Shown here: positions 50,210 to 60,266 of the stretch, piece by piece
Layout: every line of letters starts with the position of its first letter
Position numbering within the stretch: the stretch's first letter is position 1
Position numbers and translations under genes: made by a program
Source: Agroathelia rolfsii
Taxonomy: Eukaryota > Basidiomycota > Agaricomycetes > Amylocorticiales > Amylocorticiaceae
Assembly (NCBI GenBank): GCA_018343915.1
Contig: JABRWF010000003.1
Span: forward strand, 2,976,001 to 3,040,000
DNA: 64,000 nucleotides
Direction of reading: 5' to 3'
Notes under the pieces: generated by a model
Told to the model about the DNA's origin: nothing
Databases searched by the model: none
The model's input: the letters and a program-made list of their open reading frames with translations, nothing else

Positions 50210-50540
50210 TGTTGGAATGGGATGGAAAGAGTGCTAGTAAGAGATGCGTCTTCTGCACGTGAACTCATAAACACCTCATTAATCACAAACGCGTTACGTT
50301 ACACTCTACGTGACGTGTCGCGTCGCGTTTCGTTTAATCACTCACTTGATCCGAGTCCCATTGGATATAAGAGCACCGAGGCTCGTGCATTCAATCCAGC
50401 ACCAGCAACGCGAAGTATTTTGACTTTGATACTTGTATATAAAGACTCAGGACTATTACAGGCATTTTTTTTCCAGTAATAAACGGTAAACACAGGTTAG
50501 TGCTAGTGATGGGAATTCAATAATTATCCCGATATCAAGA
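50210..50540. promoter_or_regulatory. Promoter of SPT21-like gene and flank of beta-trefoil copy 1
   Basis: This 331 bp contains ACGCGT at 50289-50294 (an MCB-type box), followed at 50310-50335 by a cluster of CGTGACGTGTCGCGTCGCG-like CG-rich steps. All lie 80-130 bp upstream of the SPT21-like start codon. MCB boxes are read by MBF and drive G1/S transcription in yeasts. Regulation here is inferred from the motif. Confidence 0.4.
50289..50294. promoter_or_regulatory. MCB-like ACGCGT element
   Basis: The palindrome ACGCGT lies about 80 bp upstream of the SPT21-like start codon. It is the core site of the MBF G1/S complex in yeasts. A cell-cycle role would fit a histone-gene regulator, but this rests on the motif alone. 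Confidence 0.35.
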
Positions 50541-51468
50541 TCACTTGACAAGTTTCATCGTTTTCGTCACCGTCGTTGTCGTTGTAACTGATTTGGTGGT
50601 TGTGAGAACTAGCGTAGATCCTGCGTAAGTGTTTCTTCGAGTCTCTTGCACTTCAGTGTCGGTCTTTTCCGTTCGTACTGAAGGAGGGCCAGTTCGATCC
50701 AGTCTAAACCATTGGCAAGGGTTAAAACGAGTGGACCCTTTCTCAATGCCCTTGTATATTTTTATCTAGTCTCGAGATTTTAGGATCGAACCTGGTTCTA
50801 GGTGCGTTTTGACAGAATGAATAGCTCACATGACGCCGATCTGGATTGGCATCCAGGAAAAAGTTCGTGTACGGACAGCTAATATGTTGTGAAGATCCGA
50901 GAAATGACTATGAAATCAAATACTGTGTAAATGAAATAACGTACGAAGCTATACAAAGCCTATCGTCATAATCTACCAGCCATACGCCTGGGAAATCAGA
51001 CATAGTAACATCCGCATCATTATCCAACTTATTGCGGTGATTCAGATACTGATTTGACTGTATACAACGTAACATATAGCCCGCGCCAAGAGAAATGAAT
51101 TCCCACTATGCACATGTAAGTCCATGCCGATTTGTAAGTATGGGAGAAGTTTGAATACTACTTTCTGACTGTCCCCGTCACGGAAATCGGATTCCGAGAT
51201 GTAAGGCTATGTTGAAAACAGCTCTAAAGCCCAACATCTGTGCCAGCGACTTACTAATTACATTGTTTTCACCCGAGGTAACGTGCTCGAAAGCGTGGCC
51301 CGAGCTCAGGCTGATAATTCGATAAATGCCAGGACCAAGTGAAGGTGGTGTTGACAAAAAATCAAGTCCCATCTCTGTAACATCCGTCTCTGTAGAAATA
51401 GAAATGGAAGGGTGAATAGCCGTTCCTGAAGAAAAGCTAGGCTGAGACCCTAAATATTCGGATGTCAT
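50541..51468 (-). CDS. Beta-trefoil (ricin-B-like) protein, tandem copy 1
   Basis: This is the first of five tandem paralogs. Exon 1 (51468 on) reads MTSEYLGSQPSFSSG and SLGPGIYRIISLSSGHAFEH. Later exons give the DGDSQK turn, WEFISLGAGYMLRCIQSNQY, PGVWLVDYDDRLCIAS, CPYTNFFLDANPDRRH and CQWFRLDRTGPPSVR, ending in a Thr-rich basic tail (TTTTTVTKTMKLVK). The spacing of QK-W, G-V-W and Q-W-F elements fits three beta-trefoil repeats, as in fungal ricin-B-type lectins. Carbohydrate binding is likely but untested. The acceptor before exon 2 should lie near 51195-51194, where the sequence is GG instead of AG, so normal splicing may fail. This copy is the most diverged and may be a nascent pseudogene. 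Confidence 0.6.
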
Positions 51469-52093
51469 GCTAGCCAGGATAGACGTTCAACTTGAGTTAA
51501 AGCAATAAAGTTGGGGGAAGATGCAATATACCCCAAAGAGATGCCTGTATCTTTTACATATGATTTGAGTTAGAAATGGCCAATTCTGCAGTCAAGGTTT
51601 TCTTTCCCGAGGCGACAACTCGCAGATCATTGGTCATGAGTGCATGAGCTCTGATAGATCTTATCCATCGACCATGCAGTATATATAAGAACATCATGAT
51701 TATGATTCGCAGGACGTATTTAAAAGAGAAGTCGTGCTACAATTATTAAGATCGAACGCTGTTGCGCTGTCGGTGTGTGCGTACAGTGCGTACGTGAGCT
51801 ATTACATAACACAACATCGATATGTGATACAATAACAGATATCTAGTTCAATCCACACCTTGTTGCCAACGCATAGACGGAAACAGCTCAGGAAATACCA
51901 GATCCTACTCTTTGTGTTCTCTCATTAGAAGTGTGTTCCAATCGTAACACTTGTACACATATTCATTACTGATTATATTTATGCCCATATTTTGACGAGG
52001 AAGTTCTAATCCACACATCTGACGTTCTTTATGACAGTTGTTTATATAGTAACAGCATACTAGCATATGAATATCCGAATATATCTGTTGACA
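51469..52093. other. Spacer between beta-trefoil copies 1 and 2
   Basis: This 0.63 kb is AT-rich with no supported ORF. It contains the presumed copy 1 promoter, including TATATATAAG-type sequence near 51681-51690, about 215 bp before the copy 1 start. Confidence 0.35.
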
Positions 52094-53022
52094 CTAACTA
52101 ATGCGCCTGGTTGTCTTTATAGTTGTTGTTATAGTTTTTACGATTGTGGTCGTAGTTGTTGTCCAGGCCCCATCTGTCGAGTTTCTGTGTGTCTCATGAA
52201 CAGTGCTGTCTGAGGATTCTATGCGCCTTGAAGGGGGCCCAACTCGACATAGTCTAAACCATTGGTTTTGGTTGAACTCATGTGATCTCTTCACCCCTTC
52301 ATAGAGTACCACCTGGAATTAAAGGAACGGGGAGGGGCTGGATTTTAACACAAGATAACTACAACAGGTCAACATTCGCTCTCGCTCACCTTTAAACGTT
52401 CAGGATACATATCTAGGTAATAGTTTGTGTTTGGGCACGAAATACTGATGTCCCAAGTAGCATGTTTCGATATTCAGCACAAATATAACAAAACACCAAT
52501 AAAGAAGAAAAACATACGTAGCCAAACCACGTTTTTCGTCGTAATTGACTGACCATATCCCCGGATAGTCGGACATAATTATTTCAGAGCCATTGCGCAT
52601 CTCATTCCTGTGATTGAGATATTGGCTTGTTTGGATGCACCGTATCAAATAGCCTGCACCAAGGGAGATAAACTCCCACTAAAGAGAGTAAGCAATTGTG
52701 TAAATAGATATGAAAAGGAGTGCTATGTTTGCCTTTTGATTATCTTCATCATTACTGTCAGACTCTAAAACATTAAGCGGTTTGGGATCTGCGTGTAACA
52801 AGTATTATGGTTATATAGAGACATACTGATTACAGAGTTATCGCCAGCATTGTGCTCCAGAGTTTTGGCTGAGCTCAAGCCAGTAACCTGATAGATACCA
52901 GGACCAAACGCTGGTATTAGTGGATAGTCGAAATCTCTCTCAGCCATGTCTGTCTCTGAGGAGACCGATGGCAGAGCAGTAGCTGGGGAGGCAAGACCGG
53001 AGGTGTAATACTCTGACTCCAT
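52094..53022 (-). CDS. Beta-trefoil (ricin-B-like) protein, tandem copy 2
   Basis: Five exons keep one frame from MESEYYTSGLASP at 53022 to KTTRRIS at 52094. Segments in order are FGPGIYQVTGLSSAKTLEH, SNDEDNQKWEFISLGAGYLI, PGIWSVNYDEKRGLAT, ISCPNTNYYLDMYPERLK, and VVLYEGVKRSHEFNQNQWF, which fit a single beta-trefoil unit with QxW-like positions. The C-terminal tail is TWTTTTTT-like then IVKTITTTIKTTRRIS. The intron after NQK begins with GC (52732-52731) instead of GT, preceded by AAAAG, a recognised GC-AG donor context. No signal peptide is present, so a cytoplasmic lectin-like protein is likely. All joins other than the GC donor are canonical. Confidence 0.72.
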
Positions 53023-53365
53023 GATTTTGGATGAGATCTCAACGAGACTTGGGGTCTTGGGCGTTTAATATGTAGCGGAAACCGCTGCTGCGTTTGCAAG
53101 ATTCATGAATCAAATCACATGACACACTCCACACTTCCCTTATTGTCTGAATCTACCCCTTGGCCATTAGTTTGTCTTCAGTACATGATGCGGTATACAA
53201 ACGTATTAAAAAAAAAATCAAATCAAATCACATGATCTGCACCCAATTGGTGGAGCGCATAACCTTGAACCTGAGCGAGTATAATATAAAATACAAGGAA
53301 TTGCTTTATCAATAGAAATAATACGCGTATATCCATCTACATCCATCATAATGCCTTTAACAGCT
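53023..53365. other. Spacer between beta-trefoil copies 2 and 3
   Basis: This 343 bp contains an A-run and a duplicated AATCAAATC motif around 53210-53230, plus CACATGA sequences. It serves as the copy 2 promoter. No supported ORF. Confidence 0.35.
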
Positions 53366-54318
53366 CTAGTCCACGCGTTTTGTTGTTTTTGTGACTACTG
53401 TCTTTGTAGTAATTGTTGTGGTCGTGGTGGTAGTTGTCACCCAATAGGAGCCGGTGGATGCATTCCTACGACTCTCATCTACCGTGACTGCACTGCTTGT
53501 TGTTTCTGCTCGTGTCGAGGAAGGACCAACCCATTTCATCTTGAACCACTGATTGGCATTGAAATTTTTGCGTTCCCGAAATCCTTTCCACAGCTCCATC
53601 TATAATTTAGTCAAATATAAATGTTTAGTTGAAGTGTTCAAAGCAGATCCCAATGTCTAATATATAAGTACTTACCCGCTGCCGGTCAGGATACATATCC
53701 AAATAATTATTTTGATTTGGACAAGAGATTCTATCAACACACATAACATGTATGTACTTGAACTTGAACGAATTCATAATAAAGATGAGGAAGGCAACAT
53801 ACGTGGCTAAGCTAGACTTTTCATCGTAATTCACAGACCAGGTTATTGGACAGTCAGACATGATCACCTTGGCATTATTCCAAATATCGTTGACATAATT
53901 CAAGTAAAGGCCAGACTGGATACAGCAAATAATGTATCCCGTGCCAAGGCGGGTGAATTCCCACTGTCAATATAATAATGTCTAGTTAGAACAACTGTGG
54001 AACTTGAATTGTCGAGGTATTGGGATGATGTTACTTTTTGAGAATCCCCATCATGACATTTGGACCCTGGAATGATATCGATAAATCAGTAAAATAAAAG
54101 CAACAATTATGTTTAAACTTACTAATGATTGGATTATTGCTTGAGGTGGTATATTCGAGAGCATCACCTGCACTGAGACCAATAACTTGATAAATCCCTG
54201 GGCCAAAGCCTTGGGGCACAGCTGGTGGATGACCAAATTCTTGCTCATCTATTGCTGTCTCAGAGGAATCGGATGACTCAAGAGAGCCAGGATGAATGGA
54301 ATCTTCGTCTGTTGACAT
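53366..54318 (-). CDS. Beta-trefoil (ricin-B-like) protein, tandem copy 3
   Basis: This copy has all GT-AG introns and an intact frame from MSTDEDSIHPGS at 54318 to KTTKRVD at 53366. Segments are FGPGIYQVIGLSAGDALEYT, SKCHDGDSQKWEFTRLG, GTGYIICCIQSGLYLNYV, PITWSVNYDEKSSLAT, ISCPNQNNYLDMYPDRQR and MELWKGFRERKNFNANQWF, followed by a long threonine run (TTTTTTTTITTKTVVTK). The ATG at 54318 is chosen because the upstream in-frame codon is TTG. It is the best reference for the family fold and exon pattern: five exons with the short second exon encoding the turn before the first QxW-like strand. Role as for the other copies is inferred. Confidence 0.75.
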
Positions 54319-55307
54319 CGAGATTAGCAATTGTGGTTAAGTGGGGAGGGGGCTTCACCTATAACGCTCAGCATTTATATAGCCACAAAGCGCTTACCAG
54401 ATGATACGCCTTATTTAATCATGATGAGGATCCTTGTAAATGATGCATCAAAGCAAGGATTCTATCTAAGACCATGCATCAGCAAGATCTTCGTATCCTT
54501 ATTTGGATAAAAAAAACTGGTCAGACCCCTAATTATGTAAGTAGTGCAAGTAAAACGCAAATTAAATTGAAAGGGCGTATAAGGGAAGCATTGAAGGGAA
54601 GCCCTTATTATAGAATTTCAAGAAGATTTTACTTTAGTCATATTATGGATAGTCTTGCCATCCCTACTGGCGTAGTAGCGATGCTTGGCATTCACAGAAG
54701 TCAACCAGAAATTACCCATATAGAGGAAAGGTAAGTATTCAATAAATCAAAAAAACCATGCACACAAGAGGGTTTCTCAGGAAACAGTGCAATTGTTACT
54801 GATTCTACCAATTGCGCTACTTTGAGTAAAAGAATCTTAGTGAGTGACAGTCACATGACAAGTTTCCCTGCCAGACAACAATTACGTGATGCTTACTTTA
54901 TTTTTACCAAATATTTTATTCGAAGTAAAATATTTTGTAGAGGGAATGGTAAAAATGACGCATTCCTCTGGAAACTCTCACATACTTGTTAAATGCCATA
55001 TAAATGATGCATAGGAAAAGTCACAGTGATGAAACATGAATGCCAAACTAAATAACATGCAGCAAAGGATTTTGAGAGCAAAATGCGTTGATATCTACAG
55101 CAAAAAAAAAGGTAACGCAAAAGATTCTCAATATCTAACAAGGACCAAGGTGACCCATTTGATTGAACTTGCTGGAGAATTCTGTTATATTTGCGTAACA
55201 AAGAAATAATCAAATACAACACAGGCACTCAATATTTCATTAGCATCACAACTAAACAAAGGCTACGCATATACCCACTAGTTTCTATCAGAAAGTCTTC
55301 CAGGACT
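54319..55307. other. Spacer between beta-trefoil copies 3 and 4
   Basis: This 0.99 kb is AT-rich. The 86-codon frame at 54474-54734 has no motif I recognise and no splice partners. At 54909-54935 an inverted repeat (AAATATTTTA, 7-nt loop TTCGAAG, TAAAATATTT) could form a hairpin. This is the widest gap in the array and may be where a copy was lost or an element inserted. Confidence 0.4.
54909..54935. repeat. Perfect 10-bp inverted repeat
   Basis: AAATATTTTA at 54909-54918 is repeated in reverse complement at 54926-54935 with a 7-nt spacer TTCGAAG. It may be a chance AT-rich hairpin or the core of a small element. No flanking target duplication is obvious. Confidence 0.5.
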
Positions 55308-56250
55308 TTAATTCACACGTTTTATTGTCTTCGTGGTTGTTGTTCTTGTAACAGTTGTTGTGGTTGTAGTCATCAACCATGTGGACCCAAGTGGTGTACC
55401 TCTGTAATTCTCATGCACTACATTTTCTGTAATGTCTGTGTTGATTGAGGGAGGGCCAAGCCAATTCAGCTTGAACCATTGGTTAGAATAGAAATTTCCA
55501 CGATTCGGGGTACTGGGACCCTCCCATAGTAGTATTTACAGAGTTGTTGAGTCTACTTGTTTGGATGTAGTGTGCAAGTCGGAGCTTGTGTTATAGTAGA
55601 TGAATATACTCACCTTCCGCCGATTGTTATTCATATCCAAAAAATGGTTCTTTTTGGGGCAAAAAAAGCTGTCAACATTAATGAGCCCGATTTGCATTTG
55701 TTCAGACTAAGTTAGAGCTTTAGTAAAAAGGAAACATACGTAGCTATACCACAATTCTCATCGTACCTAACAGACCAGACAGCGGGGCAGTCAGACATTG
55801 TTATCTTGGCCTCATTTCGGATTTCGTTCCCATGATCGAGGTAAAGTCCAGATTCAATACAGCGAATGATATATCCAGTCCCAAGACGAATTAGCTCCCA
55901 CTAAGGTGATAAATAAGGCTTAGCATGAACAAATACCAAATGGCGAAAATATTTAGGCAACATTACTTTTTGACTATCTCCATCATGGCATGTAGATCCT
56001 AAAATGGAATTAATCATGAAGCAAACGAAACATAAGAACGAAACTTGCTGATGACTTGGTCATCGCTCGAAGAGCTGTGTTCAAGAGCGTTGCCCGTACT
56101 CAGACCAATAATTTGGTAAACACCAGGGCCAAACTTGAAGGGCACCGTTGGAAGGGCGTCAAATATTCTGTCACCGATCTCTGTTTCGGAGGAGACTGAA
56201 GACCTAGAGGATTCTGCTGTAGGGGGAGCGGAGTGCGTGAACGCTGACAT
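55308..56250 (-). CDS. Beta-trefoil (ricin-B-like) protein, tandem copy 4, possibly impaired
   Basis: The copy runs from MSAFTHSAPPTAESS at 56250 to KTIKRVN at 55308. Segments are FGPGVYQIIGLSTGNALEHS, STCHDGDSQKWELIRLG, PAVWSVRYDENCGIAT, FFCPKKNHFLDMNNNRRK and NFYSNQWFKLNWLGPPS, then a Thr-rich tail (MTTTTTTVTRTTTTKT). Intron 1 uses a GC donor (56048-56047, A|GCAAGT). The acceptor of the last intron, expected at 55537-55536, reads AA instead of AG, with an in-frame TAA directly upstream. An in-frame alternative acceptor (GGGAG before GGTCCC) would drop five residues and keep the reading frame. So the gene is either a slightly shortened product or decaying. Confidence 0.58.
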
Positions 56251-56675
56251 CAAACCAATCTTAAGTGAATCTGATTAGGCCTGTATCTCAAGGGGGAGGA
56301 GGGGGGAGAACGTGTTTGTGATGATCAATATTTATACTAGTAAATAAGCGCCGACTTGGGCACGAGAATCTAACGACTATGTCAGAAGACCAATATTACA
56401 TGATTTATTAGTGCCACAAAAAACACATTTTGATGTTCAGGCTCAAATACTGGCGCTTCTCTGTTGATCATATCAATCAAATACAGTGGCTAGAAGAATA
56501 TTTGAGACAAAGGTTTTAATCGCCTTTCGTGTAGAGGATGTAGCTAAAGCAACTTAAAAACATTCGACAAAACAAGTATAATACAAAAATTCAAAACGTC
56601 GCCAATAGCAACCATGTTTCAACAAAAAGAATATGCATACACCCACTCGTATCCGCCAAAAGATACCCGACAGCT
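56251..56675. other. Spacer between beta-trefoil copies 4 and 5
   Basis: This 425 bp contains the copy 4 promoter with a purine run (GGGGGAGGAGGGGGGAG) near 56290 just upstream of the copy 4 start. No supported ORF. Confidence 0.35.
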
Positions 56676-57613
56676 CTAATCTACGCGTTTTGTCACCTTT
56701 GTGACCACAGTCCTTGTTGTAGTCGTCGTAGTAGTGGTCGTTACCCAAGTGGCGCCTGTGAGCGTATCCCTACGACTTTCATTCGCTACACTCTCTATGG
56801 TTTCCCTGTGTGTCGAGGGAGGGCCAAGCCGGTTTAGCTTAAACCACTGGTTGGCATTAAACTTCTTTTGTTTTGATGGTCCCTCCCAGAGTACCAACTA
56901 GAGTTCAGGTATTCAGTTTAAGCGCATATAATATTAGAGCTCATAGTCTAGCAAGTGGATATATTTACCCAATGGACATCGGGATTCATATCAAGATGAT
57001 AATCCCTATTTGGACAAGAAATCCTGTTGAATAAGTGTAAGATACATGGACCGTGACCAAGTTCAGAATAAGGTGGCATACCTGGCTAGACCAGACTTTT
57101 CATTATAATAAACAGACCATATGGCAGGGCATTCAGACATGGTTATCTTAGTGCCATCCTGAATTACATTGCCATGATCCAAGTAGAGGCCAGATTGGAT
57201 ACAGCGAATAATGTATCCTGTCCCAAGACGAATGAACTCCCACTATGATAGCAGGCAGCAGCAAGATTCAGCTAAAAATGATCTGAAATTATGGAAGCAT
57301 TGAAATGGCATTACTTTCTGATTATCTCCATCGTGACATTTGGACTCTAGGATTATATTAGTAACTCAGCTAAATAAATAAAAAAGCGTTGAAACTTGCT
57401 GATGACTGGGTCGCCTGACGAGCTGTGTTCAAGAGCTTGACTGGCGCTCAGGCCGACAACTGTGTAAACACCAGGACCAAACTCAAATGGCGCCATTGAA
57501 GCGAAGTCAAATACTCGTTCGCCGATTTCTGTTTCCGTGGAAACTGATGGGCTAGGGGATGGGGATCTCGGTACCGATATGGGAGAGACGTAGTCTGTAT
57601 ATCCCGACATCAT
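56676..57613 (-). CDS. Beta-trefoil (ricin-B-like) protein, tandem copy 5
   Basis: The intact frame runs from MMSGYTDYVSPISVP at 57613 to KVTKRVD at 56676. Segments are FGPGVYTVVGLSASQALEHS, SKCHDGDNQKWEFIRLG, GTGYIIRCIQSGLYLDHG, PAIWSVYYNEKSGLAR, ISCPNRDYHLDMNPDVHW and LVLWEGPSKQKKFNANQWF, ending in TTTTTTTTRTVVTKVTKRVD. Intron 1 has a GC donor at 57399-57398 (A|GCAAGT), shared with copy 4, which suggests the two separated by recent duplication. The remaining introns are canonical. Residues 14-35 are Ser/Pro-rich and precede the compact domain. Likely a cytoplasmic, lectin-like defence or development protein, by analogy to mushroom ricin-B-fold lectins. Confidence 0.73.
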
Positions 57614-60266
57614 AAACTTGAAAATGAATAGTTGGGAGTCTTGGGACTAAGTCTGTATCTTAAGCGGTGAATAGGGATTAATAGAAGACGGGGACTGTCC
57701 CATAAAGGACGAGGGTTACATCAGTGAAAATTATGTACAATGTGTGTTTATGCTACTACTATACCTGTCTCCAAAGACCAAGAGGATAAGATGGAGAGCA
57801 CGCATAGCCACGCTCCAACGGTGTGTTATCCCTCTGTCACGTCTCCTACTTGTCACCAGTACTTAGGATAAGTAATTGGCATATAGGCACTAACTTTGTC
57901 CCTGCAATGAGAGTTCTTGTAAGCGCATCGGAAGCGCGACATTACCTGATTCATCAGTGTTGTGTGAAGGTTATGCGTCGGATCTTCATCAGAGTCTGAC
58001 ATAATTTGATGCTCGAGCATTGACACTCTCAAGTTCGGGATTTGAATGATACATGGAAAAGGACTACAGAGGTCTCACAGATATTACAAGGATTTATCTT
58101 ACGTACCAGAAATCAAAATCCATCAGGACTCTCACCTTGTGACAATCTCCGTAAGATAGAAATCAGAATGAAAAAGGCGTATGTTTAAGTCTGTCATACA
58201 AAAGAGTTAAACCGTTTTCACCTACAATTCTATTTCAAGGAACGAAATGATAGAATAAAGCATTTGACGGCTCGACTAAGATGTTACGGGAAACTCGATG
58301 ACAACATAAGGGGGTCACTCCACTCGGCAATGTGTCGACGACGGATTGCAAGCAAGTACTAATCGGAGAGAACGGTGCGATAACTAGACTCAGAAAGAAA
58401 CTTGGCATTGCAGTGCCTGCCAATGATAATATGGTCAAAAACAGGACTGACAACGGACTATTTAACGATCAAGGTCTTGACATGGGTAGTGATCAGAGCC
58501 TTTTCAAGGAAAGGAAGCAAATTTACGCATCAAAGACTAAGACTGTTGGATCACTTTGTCATATGACCACTTCCATAACATCATTGCATGCAGCTAAACT
58601 AATGAATATTGCAGGCAGACCGAGTGCATGTTCAGTTTTCGGAGATTAAAGGCAGGGTTATAGTGCTGGCGGAAGAGTTGGCTATTACGAGAGCCGAAAT
58701 ACGCTGAACTTGGGAGACTACCAGTAAGGTAATATCGTAAAATCCTAGTAGCAAGATCATGTATCGCTGGCATACATGCGCTAGGAGCATGCCAGCCTTG
58801 TGTCAACTGATTCGCTCCCCACAGACCGCGTGGCCCTGTACTATAGGCTCAGCTGCGGAAATAAGGCAACGATTGACATCATACAGTCAACATGGTGTCT
58901 TTCGATGCGTTGCCTATGCTTACAGGCCAATTTGATAACAATTTTGACAGCAGTGTCAAGTGATTTCCCACTATCAATCATGGATGATAACGGGGTGCCG
59001 ATGGGCCCGCGCAACTTACTGGATTCAGATAGACGCTGGAATGAAAGTGACAGTATTGCAAGGGGAGATGCTTCCTATATATCTTAGAATGTTTCCTTCA
59101 TCACGCTTCAGTTGGAGAGATAGAACTTGGGTGAATCATGCATAGGAGACTGAGATAGTGGCTGGCACAGCCATTAATTCAGCACATGTATTAATTGCGA
59201 GTCAATGGGAACTCGAAAAACACACACAGATAGCATCCTCGACATTTCCGGTCGACTCCTTTCTCAGATTTGAAGCTTTCCGACTGGCTGACAGCATTAT
59301 CTGTGTAAAAGTAGGCATGGGATTCACACTACAGTAGTCGTAAACATGTCATCCAGTGTACCGGTAGGCATCAGATGGTAGAAAGTGAAAAAGGATGAGA
59401 TCAATTCCTGTCGAGAAGCATTCACTTTCGACCGTATATACGCCGCGGTTGGGCCGACGGGATGCCACTGCGGGCATACGAGTATGTGTGGTTGCGTATG
59501 TTTCATGACATGACGGAACACGAGAAGATGATGGCCGGCGCTGTGCAGAGGCTTCGAAAAGTAGAGAGGTGTAGAAAGGAGAGATGGTGTCTAGGATGGT
59601 TGATAGGACTAGTATAATAAGAGCAGGGGAGGACAGATACATGATTGCATGCGGTGCTGTCCCAGGCCCCTGGAGATTTAGTGCGTTGATGATCTAGTGC
59701 GACGCCAACTGGCCGAGACAAACACGCCACGGATCCGAATGCGGCAAGGAGGCACGTGACGTCGGGAAGGCGAGAAGAAAGAAGAAAAAAATGAATGATG
59801 AACTTGACGGATGTCAATCGGCGGTTCCTGTTTTGGACATTATCACTCTTGACATTTCTCATTTTTATATTTTCATGGATTTTTTTCATGGTTATTCACT
59901 CGCTTGCTTCTACTGTCTTTCGTGCAACATGCTGCAGCGGAATGTTCGAAGCTAATGCATTTTGTATGAATGAGGCTATACACCGGAGATAGTGATGAAT
60001 CGCCCAATAGACCGGAGAGGGCGAACCAAGGCAAGGACAAGAAATTAGATGAGGAAGGAATTGCCAATGTGGCTGGCTGGGCCCTGGCGAACTCCACCGA
60101 GTTAGCGATCAGAACATGGCCAGGAATGGGCAAGAACTCATTCATAAGGCCGTGATATGTCTCTCTTTCTCTTTGCCAGCCCTCTTTCTTTGCCTACTCT
60201 CAAGGCTCTCTCCTCTCTCTCTCCTTCCTCTCCTTCTCTCCTCGGTCCCTCCCCTTCCCTTGAGCA
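57614..60266. other. Gene-poor interval between lectin-like array and CoA ligase
   Basis: In 2.65 kb I find no supported gene. Frames at 58332-58649, 58800-59145 and 59349-59889 lack motifs and compatible splice partners, though the 58900-59145 stretch reads somewhat protein-like and could be an eroded exon. CACGTGACGTC at 59753-59763 combines an E-box with a CRE-like core. A pyrimidine-rich leader directly precedes the CoA ligase start codon (60150-60260), typical of a fungal promoter. Confidence 0.4.

Noticed and set aside
58332..59145. Two frames of about 100 codons considered as a gene between the array and the CoA ligase
   Set aside because: They cannot be joined by plausible introns and show no known domain. 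An eroded gene remains possible.
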